Positions 30,525 through 37,478 of a stretch of DNA of 39,639 bases are shown here, piece after piece. The stretch's first letter is position 1; each line of letters begins with the position of its first letter. The notes beneath the pieces are model-generated. The model made no database searches and was not told the DNA's origin. It saw nothing but the letters and a program-made list of their open reading frames with translations. This stretch comes from DASZGI01 sp035938995. GTDB taxonomy: Bacteria > Actinomycetota > Actinomycetes > Streptomycetales > Catenulisporaceae. The position numbers and the translations under genes were made by a program. The stretch covers positions 1-39,639 of the forward strand of contig NZ_DASZGI010000339.1 in assembly GCF_035938995.1 (NCBI RefSeq), written 5' to 3'.

Positions 30525-33029
30525 TCAGATCGCGCCCTTCCGCTGAAGCCGGGCGAACACGATCCAGCCCGGAATCACCGGCAGATAGGTCGTCACCAGC
30601 CGGAACAGGAATACCGCCGGGGTGGCGTTCGGCAGCTGGGCGACCGCGGCCAACCCGGCGACCAGCGCGATCTCCACGCCGCCGATGCCACCGGGCGTCG
30701 GCAGGATCGAGCCTGCGGCCTGCGCGGTCAGGAACACCACACCGGCCGCGAAGTACGAGACCTGAGCGCCCGGCGTCACAGCTTTGATCGACGCCCACAG
30801 CGCGAGCGAGTACATCAGCGACAGCAGCACGGTCCCGCCGACGCCGGTGGCCAGCTTGCGCGGGTTCTGCGCGACGTCCATCAGCCGCGGCAGCGTCCCG
30901 GCGAAGAACGGCCGGAGCCGGGCGGCCGCGTATTTGCGCAGCGGCGGTACCGAGAGCACCACCATGATCAGGATGGCCAGCGCCAGCAGGATCGCGATGG
31001 CGACCGTGGTCGGGGCGCTGCCCCTGCTCCGCGCGCTGTTCGTGGTGCTGGCGATGAATCCGAACACCGCGATCAGGGTGATGTGCAGGACGAACCCGAC
31101 CGCCTGCGAGGCGCTGACCGCGACGACCGCCGCGCCGGGCGCGATGCGTTGCTTCTGCAGGTACCGGGTGTTCAGCGCCACGCCGCCGACCGCCGGCGGG
31201 GCGACGACCGAGACGAATCCGGCGGCGACCTGGACCTCGAACGTGGTCCGCTTCGGCAGCTTCTCCGGGACGAAACCGGTCAGCGACATCGCCGCCGCGA
31301 CGTAGGTCCCGAGCGAGGCGAGCACCGCGACGAGGGCCCACAGCGGCGACGCGCTCGCGATCACTTGACCCGGGCTCGTCTTGCTCGTGGAGAGCTGATA
31401 GAGGATCAGGTAGGCGGCGATGCAGCCGGCCGCGACGGTCAGGATCGTGCGCGGCCGCATCCGTTCGAGACGGACCGGCTCGACGGCCGCCGTGGCCTGC
31501 GGCCGGAAGATGAGGATCTGCTCGCGGATGCGCTGGAGCAGGTTGCGCTTCTTGCGCACGGCGGAGCGGGTCGTGCGGGTCAGCACCACCGGCTGGAGCA
31601 TCGGCAGCGCGGCCGCGACCGCGTCGGCGCCGAGGACCTGGGTGCCGACGCGCACCGTGCGCTCCGGCCCGAAGCGCAGCGCCAGGGTGGTCATCAGCTC
31701 GGCGATGTCCAGGCGGGTCTGCAGGTCGCTCGCGGCGATCTCGCCGTTGCGAAGGTCCAGCAGCCAGATCTCGCCGTCGCCGCCGACCAGGATCGAGTCG
31801 AGGGCGAAGCGGCGGTGCGCGACTTGGTGCAGCTGCATCTGCTGCTGGACCTGCCAGACCCGGGCGAGCAGGTCGTCGGTGAGTTCGTCGGCGCCCACCT
31901 CGTCCAACGTCCGGCCGGCTACCCGCTCGTGGGCGAGCAGGGCGGCGTCGGCGCTCAGTTCACGTACCGCGAGCAGCCGGGGGGTGCGGATGCCCGCGTC
32001 GTGCAGCGCGTAGGACATCAGCGCTTCCTGATCCACCGCGCGGCGCAGAGACAGCAGGTTGCGCCGCTGCGCGGGTCCTGCGAGCCGGATCCGCCGGTAC
32101 AGCCGGTACACGAGGCCGACCGCCTGCCGGTCACGGTCGAGCACGGTGACGTCGAGCAGCCGGCCGTCGTCCGTCTCGGCCTCAAAGCGGCGGGTGTCCT
32201 CGCTTTCGCCGAGCCAGCGGCAGCTGATCGCCGCGAGCCCCGCGTCGGACAAGGAGTTGACCACGTCGCGTCCGGTGGGGCGGGCGTTGACCACCCCGCG
32301 CGCGTATCGCCAGGCGAAGGCGATGGTCCGGCCGAACAGGAAGCTGATCATGAGGCCGACCAGCGCGCTGTATCCGTGGATCACCGTGGCCGCGGCGTAC
32401 GCGATGACACATGACCAGGTGAACGTTTGGAGCGCGGGCCGGTCGCCGAAGCCGATGATGGTGAGGAAGGCGACGACGGTGGCGATGTATACGTGCAGCG
32501 GGGTCGTGGTGGTGCTGGTGTCCAGATGCCGCGTCAGAACCTCGGACAGCCACTTCGGACCCACCGACGAGTCGATCCACCAGTTGAACAGGTTCGACAG
32601 CAGGTAGGCGACGGCGGCCGCGATGACGGCGTCGGCGACGCGGCGTCCCTCGCGGCGGTAAAGCCGCTCGACCGCCAGACCCACCGGAATCACCGCGGTG
32701 GCGATGCTCGTGAGCAGGGTGATCGTGGACAGGAAGAGCTGCGGCGCCAGGTTGATGCTGTTGTGGATGTCGGTCTCGAGGCCGGTGGTGGTGCCGGAGC
32801 CGGGGATCGCCAGCAGCACGACGACGATGATCAGGCCGCTCTCGAACAGCAGCCGCATCAGATCGGGAGGGCGTCTTATCCTGCGCGGTTCGGGAGGCTC
32901 CTCGATGATCGCGTGGCGCGGGAGCACGGTGTGCGGGGCGGGTGGTTGCAGGTCCGGGACGGGAGCAGGCGTGGGGGGAGCCACGCCGGGCGCATTGCGC
33001 GTGGCGCTGCCGTCCCCGGTGCGGCTCAC
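30525..33029 (-). CDS. Large membrane protein: N-terminal membrane domain, kinase-like middle, LPG-synthase/flippase-like C-terminal domain
   Basis: 834 residues. After a Pro-rich start come membrane helices (about 60-235: LIIVVVLLAIPGSG, ATAVIPVGLAVE, VAFLTIIGFGD). The soluble middle (about 240-500) recalls aminoglycoside-kinase/ABC1 folds: LAHERVAGRTLDEVG, HQVAHRRFALDSILVGGDGEIWLLDLRNGEI. The catalytic HxDxxxxN and DFD are not intact, so it looks like a pseudokinase. The last 300 residues are a UPF0104/LPG-synthase membrane region (GFVSVVAPPAVGGVALNTRYL, GSILPTPGGIGGVEIALVAG). Such proteins move or modify lipids or envelope precursors. GTG 33029 has GGAA about 4 nt upstream. The domain trio is known in actinobacteria, with unproven function. 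Confidence 0.82.
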   Translation of the reverse strand: MSRTGDGSATRNAPGVAPPTPAPVPDLQPPAPHTVLPRHAIIEEPPEPRRIRRPPDLMRLLFESGLIIVVVLLAIPGSGTTTGLETDIHNSINLAPQLFLSTITLLTSIATAVIPVGLAVERLYRREGRRVADAVIAAAVAYLLSNLFNWWIDSSVGPKWLSEVLTRHLDTSTTTTPLHVYIATVVAFLTIIGFGDRPALQTFTWSCVIAYAAATVIHGYSALVGLMISFLFGRTIAFAWRYARGVVNARPTGRDVVNSLSDAGLAAISCRWLGESEDTRRFEAETDDGRLLDVTVLDRDRQAVGLVYRLYRRIRLAGPAQRRNLLSLRRAVDQEALMSYALHDAGIRTPRLLAVRELSADAALLAHERVAGRTLDEVGADELTDDLLARVWQVQQQMQLHQVAHRRFALDSILVGGDGEIWLLDLRNGEIAASDLQTRLDIAELMTTLALRFGPERTVRVGTQVLGADAVAAALPMLQPVVLTRTTRSAVRKKRNLLQRIREQILIFRPQATAAVEPVRLERMRPRTILTVAAGCIAAYLILYQLSTSKTSPGQVIASASPLWALVAVLASLGTYVAAAMSLTGFVPEKLPKRTTFEVQVAAGFVSVVAPPAVGGVALNTRYLQKQRIAPGAAVVAVSASQAVGFVLHITLIAVFGFIASTTNSARSRGSAPTTVAIAILLALAILIMVVLSVPPLRKYAAARLRPFFAGTLPRLMDVAQNPRKLATGVGGTVLLSLMYSLALWASIKAVTPGAQVSYFAAGVVFLTAQAAGSILPTPGGIGGVEIALVAGLAAVAQLPNATPAVFLFRLVTTYLPVIPGWIVFARLQRKGAI

Positions 33030-33206
33030 CTGGTTCCGTCCTCGCGTCCACGGTCGGCGGTCAGCCTGACTCGCGTGCTCAACACTTACCCCTATCGTCG
33101 CCTATCCCGGTCCTTGTATGCAGCCCGGGGCACACGGCACGCTGTTTATGCCGATCGGTATCCTGGCGGTTCCGGTGACGCGCGGAAATCCATCCGGGGG
33201 CTGATT

Positions 33207-33539
33207 ATGACGACGCGGGATCTCGTTCCGGAGGCGGACACCGGGTTGCCGCCATTCGCGCGGCGGGTGCTGGGGGTGGTCGGGACCATTCCGGAGGGCC
33301 GGGTGATGACCTACGGAGACATCGCCGAGTACCTCGAGGAGGGCGGCCCGCGCCAGGTCGGAGCGGTGATGTCGCGGCACGGCGACGCGGTGCCGTGGTG
33401 GCGCGTGGTCAACGCGGGAGGCGAGCTGCCGTCCCACTTGCGCGGGGAGGCGTCGCTCCACTATGACCAAGAAGGCACTCCCTATGACAAATCCCGCGAA
33501 CGGGTGAACCTTCGCCTCGCACGCTGGGACGGTCGCTGA
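33207..33539 (+). CDS. Alkyltransferase-like (ATL) DNA repair protein
   Basis: 110 residues. Homologous to the DNA-binding half of O6-alkylguanine methyltransferase: FARRVLGVVGTIPEGRVMTYGDIAEYL, RQVGAVMSRHG, then VPWWRVVNAGGELP. The acceptor Cys of the PCHR motif is replaced by Trp, the defining feature of ATL proteins, which bind bulky O6-alkylguanine and hand it to nucleotide-excision repair instead of repairing directly. ATG 33207 follows GGGGG at about 7 nt. It lies just upstream of adnA in the same direction, as in mycobacteria (Rv3204), placing lesion recognition next to double-strand-break processing. Confidence 0.9.
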   Translation: MTTRDLVPEADTGLPPFARRVLGVVGTIPEGRVMTYGDIAEYLEEGGPRQVGAVMSRHGDAVPWWRVVNAGGELPSHLRGEASLHYDQEGTPYDKSRERVNLRLARWDGR

Positions 33540-33559
33540 TTCCGCGGCTTTTCCGCGAG

Positions 33560-33573
33560 GTTATCCACAGGCC
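33560..33573. promoter_or_regulatory. DnaA-box-like sequence upstream of adnA
   Basis: GTTATCCACAGGCC contains a perfect TTATCCACA and is the exact complement of 10262-10275. It lies 20 bp after the ATL stop. One box alone is not an origin; it may be a regulatory DnaA site or chance. Confidence 0.4.
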
Positions 33574-33667
33574 CTTTCCGGCTTCTGCGGTTGTTGTCGG
33601 CGGTTTGTGCTGTCATGGCTGTGTTGATCTCATGCCGTGTTGGTCTCGTGCTGGCGTGATCCTGCGG

Positions 33668-33720
33668 GGTTGAGCGGCAGCCGAGTCGAGCTCAACCAGA
33701 TCGGATCGGGTCGGATCGGA
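33668..33720. repeat. Inverted repeat and 10-bp direct repeat in the adnA leader
   Basis: GGTTGAGC (33668-33675) and GCTCAACC (33690-33697) are perfect 8-bp inverted arms around 14 nt. They are followed at once by TCGGATCGGG TCGGATCGGA (33701-33720), a near-perfect 10-bp tandem repeat. Both lie within 100 bp of the adnA start and may be an operator region. Confidence 0.5.
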
Positions 33721-33758
33721 TTGGCTGTGGTCCCGACCGGCGAGTGGAAGGAGGGGAG

Positions 33759-36700
33759 ATGGAAGCGGAAGCCTGGCCACGCGGCCGGCGCGGCACTGGT
33801 GTGCGCCGTTCACCGTTCCGTCTGATCCGCCCTCTGCCGCCAGAGCGGAGCGGGGCGCCGACGCTCGACCCGGAGCAGCGTGACGTCGTCGAACACCGCG
33901 ACGGCCCGCTGCTGGTGCTCGCGGGCCCTGGCACCGGGAAGACCACGACGCTGGTCGAGGCTGTTCTCGCCCGCACGCGCGGCGAAGGCGCCCTCGCCTC
34001 CGACGAGATCCTAGTTCTCACCTTCAGCCGCGCCGCCGCGGCGGAGTTGCGCGACCGTATAGGAGCCCGGCTCACCTCGGTGTCGCCGGACGAAAGTGTG
34101 GAGGGGGATCCCGCGTCGGCCGGGGAGACGTGTGGTCCGGGCAGCGCCCATCTCGCGTCGCAAGCTTTTGACGGGGGCGTGGCCGCGGCCTCGTCGGCCA
34201 CCGGGGCGCCGACCGTGACCACCTTCCATTCCTTCTGTTATGCACTGCTCGGCCAGTATGAGGACCCTGAGCTGCTCTCGGACCCGCTGCGGCTGCTGTC
34301 CGGGCCGGAGCAGGACGTGGTCATCCGCGAGCTCGTCCGCGGAACCGTCGAACCGGGGGCGTGGGGATCCGCGCGCGGCGGGTGGCCCGAGGCGCTGCGG
34401 GCCGCACTCGGTACCCGGGGATTCGCCGAGGAGCTTCGGGCAGTCCTCTCGCGCGCCCGGGACATAGGGCTGCACCCGGAGGACCTGGCCGAGTTCGCCG
34501 AACGGGCCCGGCGTGCGGACTGGCGGGCCGCCGCGAGGTTCTTCGCCGAGTACCTCGACGTGGCCGACGCACGCGGAGTGCTGGACTACGGCGAGCTGGT
34601 ACACCGCGCGGTGCTGTTGGCCGAGACCGACGAGATCAAAGCCGCGCTGCGCCGGCGCTACCGTGCCGTCTTCGTGGACGAATACCAGGACACCGACCAG
34701 GCGCAGGTAAGACTGCTGCGAGCGCTTGCGGGCGACGGCCGGGACTTGGTCGTCGTCGGCGACCCGGACCAGTCGATCTACGCCTTCCGCGGCGCGGACG
34801 TGACCGGGATCCTGGACTTTCCCGAGCGTTTCCCCCGACGGAACGGCAACCTGGCCCCGATCGCCGTGCTGGGCACGAGCCGCCGGGCCGGACCCGTGCT
34901 GCTGCGTGCCTCACGCGAGGTAGCGCGGCGGATGCCACTGGCCCGACTGCCTGCCGACCGCGTGCGCGCCCATCGCGAGCTGACCTCCGCAGTTGACTCG
35001 GAGAACAGTCCGTACGGGGCCGGAAGCGTCGAGGTGGTGACGTTCCCGGACGAAGGGCTTCAGTTCGCGGCTATTGCGGACCTGTTGCGCCGCGCGCACT
35101 TGGAGCAGGGCGTTCCCTGGGAGCAGATGGCCGTCCTCGTCCGGATAGGAGATCAGCTCACCGGGGTTCGCCGTGCCCTGATGTCCGCGAATGTGCCGGT
35201 GGAGGTCCTCGGCCACGATCTGCCGCTGGCCCGCGAGCCTGCTGTGGCGACGCTGCTGACCGCGCTGCGCTGCGCCGCCGAGCCGGGCGCGCTCACCGCT
35301 CAGACCGCACGCAGCCTGCTGACAGGTCCGCTCGCGGGTATGGACGGCGGCGACCTGCGCCGACTCGGCCGCGCCCTGCGCAGTGAGGAGCAGGCCGCGC
35401 TCGCGTTGCGGAGCGGGACCGGGACCCGAGACGAGGATGCGGCGTCGGCCCCATCAGCGGCGCCAGACGTCGATGAGCCGAAGGCGCTTTCAGCGTCAAG
35501 CGATCCGGCTGCGCTTTCAGCGCCAAGTGATGCGACCGCGCCTTCCGAGCCGGGCGAACCAACCGTGTCACCGAGCCCGAATCAGCTGACCGCGCCTTCG
35601 GAGTTGGGCGATTCAGGGTCTCCGGACACGGGCGAGCTAGCCGGACCGGATATGTCTTCGGACCTGGGGGAGTCGAGCGCGCCTGCGGGCTTGGCCGAGC
35701 CGGACGAGCCTTCGGTCCCGCTTCCCCGCCCGGCGGAGCACCTGATCCGGGAAGCCGTCGCCGATCCGCGCGTGCTCGCCGCGATCGATCCGAAGGTCGC
35801 GGGCCCGGCGCTCGCCGTCGCCCGGCTCCTGGACTCCGCCCGGCGCACCCTCGCCGAAGGCGGCACGGTCGAGGACGCCCTGTGGATCCTCTGGCACGGC
35901 GACGCCGGTGTGCGACCGCCTGTTCGCACCGGATGGCCCGAGCGGTTGCGCCGCGCGGTCGAGCGCGGCGGCGCTGCCGGACGCCTGGCGGACCGCGACC
36001 TCGACGCCGTTATTGCTCTCTTCGCCTTGGCCGCGCGGGCACAGCAGCGCACCGGTCACGCCGGAGTGACCGACTTCATCAGCGAGCTACAAGCCGAGGC
36101 GATAGCGGCTGATGTGCTCGCCGAGAAAGCCGTGCGCGGTGGCGCGGTGCAGGTGCTTACGGCGCACCGCTCCAAAGGCTTGCAGTGGCGGGTCGTGGTG
36201 GTCGCCGGCGTGCAGGAAGGACTGTGGCCCGATCTGCGGCGCCGCGGTTCGCTGCTTGAGCCGGACCGGATCGGGCGTTCCGGGCTGGTCGACCCGCTCT
36301 CCCCGGCCGCGCTGCTGGCCGAGGAACGCCGCCTGTTCTACGTCGCGGTCACCCGGGCCCGCGAGCGGCTGGTGGTCACCGCTGTGGACGGCGAGGACGA
36401 GGACGGCGACTCGCCCTCGCGCTTCCTGCGCGAACTGAGCGTCCAGGTGCGCCCGGCCGTCGCGTTCCGCCGCCGCCCGCTGAACCTGGCCGCGCTCCTC
36501 GCGGAACTGCGCCGCGCCGCCACCGATCCGGCGGCACCACCGGCGCTGCGCGAGGCCGCGATCGGTCGTCTGGCCAAGCTCGCGTCCGCCACCGCTCCCG
36601 ACGGCGGTCGCCTGGTGCCTCACGCCGACCCCCGACGCTGGTGGGGCCTGTACGACTACACAGACAACGACACCCCCGTAGCCGATCCCGACGCGCCGGT

Positions 36701-37478
36701 CGCCTTGTCCGCCAGCGCTGTGGCCTCGCTCGACACCTGTGGACTGCGCTGGTTTCTGGAAAGGAAAGCCTCCGCGCAGGAGCCGTCCAGCGACGCGCAG
36801 GGCATCGGCCTGGTCTTCCACGCCCTCGCCGAGGAAGTCGCCACCGGTCGCACGAAGGCGGACATCGACGTCCTGATGGACCGGCTCGACCGGGTCTGGG
36901 ACAGCCTCCCGTTCGACGCGCCCTGGAAGTCCGAGCAGGAGCGCCGCGTCGCGCGCCGAGCCCTCGAGCGCTTCCTGGTCTGGCATGACGGCCGGGCCGA
37001 CGGGCGCAGCGTCTCCGCGGCCGAGCACGACTTCGACAGCACCCTGACGGTCGGCGGCGTTCCGGTGCGGCTGCGCGGCGCTATCGACCGGATCGAGGTC
37101 GACGCCGAGGGACACGCCTACCTGGTCGACTTCAAGACCTCTGCCAACCCCAAGACCAGGGCGAAGGCCGCGCGCGACCCGCAGCTCGGCGTCTACCAAC
37201 TCGTCGTGGAGGCCGGAGCGTACGAGGGCGGCGACGTCGCGCAGGCAGAGCTCGTGTATCCGCGCGACACCAGCGACTCGCCCGAGCCCACGGTGCGCGT
37301 TCAATCGGCGCTTGCCGAGGACGCGGACCCGCAATGGGCTGCGAACCTGGTCGCCGAGGTGGCGCGGCGCGTGCTGGACGAGCGGTTCCACGCCTATGGA
37401 GAAGCCGACGCCTGCGGGATGTGCCGCCTACGCAAGGCCTGCCCGAGGCAGCCCGAGGGCCGGGAGCTGCCGCAATGA
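33759..37478 (+). CDS. adnA: AdnA subunit of the AdnAB helicase-nuclease
   Basis: 1239 residues, longer than mycobacterial AdnA (about 1050). UvrD-type motor motifs: VLAGPGTGKTTTLVEA (Walker A), VDEYQDTD (motif II), VGDPDQSIYAFRGA, VQVLTAHRSKGLQW and FYVAVTRARERL. The C-terminal RecB-like nuclease (about 980-1240) has GAIDRIEV, YLVDFKTSANP and DPQLGVYQLVV, with Cys at SLDTC (near 36738) and CGMCRLRKAC at the end able to hold an Fe-S staple. AdnAB resects double-strand breaks in actinobacteria lacking RecBCD/AddAB as the main pathway. A 100-residue Pro/Ser/Ala/acidic insert (about 35430-35730) explains the extra length. ATG 33759 directly follows AAGGAGGGG. The stop overlaps adnB (ATGA). Confidence 0.93.
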   Translation: MEAEAWPRGRRGTGVRRSPFRLIRPLPPERSGAPTLDPEQRDVVEHRDGPLLVLAGPGTGKTTTLVEAVLARTRGEGALASDEILVLTFSRAAAAELRDRIGARLTSVSPDESVEGDPASAGETCGPGSAHLASQAFDGGVAAASSATGAPTVTTFHSFCYALLGQYEDPELLSDPLRLLSGPEQDVVIRELVRGTVEPGAWGSARGGWPEALRAALGTRGFAEELRAVLSRARDIGLHPEDLAEFAERARRADWRAAARFFAEYLDVADARGVLDYGELVHRAVLLAETDEIKAALRRRYRAVFVDEYQDTDQAQVRLLRALAGDGRDLVVVGDPDQSIYAFRGADVTGILDFPERFPRRNGNLAPIAVLGTSRRAGPVLLRASREVARRMPLARLPADRVRAHRELTSAVDSENSPYGAGSVEVVTFPDEGLQFAAIADLLRRAHLEQGVPWEQMAVLVRIGDQLTGVRRALMSANVPVEVLGHDLPLAREPAVATLLTALRCAAEPGALTAQTARSLLTGPLAGMDGGDLRRLGRALRSEEQAALALRSGTGTRDEDAASAPSAAPDVDEPKALSASSDPAALSAPSDATAPSEPGEPTVSPSPNQLTAPSELGDSGSPDTGELAGPDMSSDLGESSAPAGLAEPDEPSVPLPRPAEHLIREAVADPRVLAAIDPKVAGPALAVARLLDSARRTLAEGGTVEDALWILWHGDAGVRPPVRTGWPERLRRAVERGGAAGRLADRDLDAVIALFALAARAQQRTGHAGVTDFISELQAEAIAADVLAEKAVRGGAVQVLTAHRSKGLQWRVVVVAGVQEGLWPDLRRRGSLLEPDRIGRSGLVDPLSPAALLAEERRLFYVAVTRARERLVVTAVDGEDEDGDSPSRFLRELSVQVRPAVAFRRRPLNLAALLAELRRAATDPAAPPALREAAIGRLAKLASATAPDGGRLVPHADPRRWWGLYDYTDNDTPVADPDAPVALSASAVASLDTCGLRWFLERKASAQEPSSDAQGIGLVFHALAEEVATGRTKADIDVLMDRLDRVWDSLPFDAPWKSEQERRVARRALERFLVWHDGRADGRSVSAAEHDFDSTLTVGGVPVRLRGAIDRIEVDAEGHAYLVDFKTSANPKTRAKAARDPQLGVYQLVVEAGAYEGGDVAQAELVYPRDTSDSPEPTVRVQSALAEDADPQWAANLVAEVARRVLDERFHAYGEADACGMCRLRKACPRQPEGRELPQ

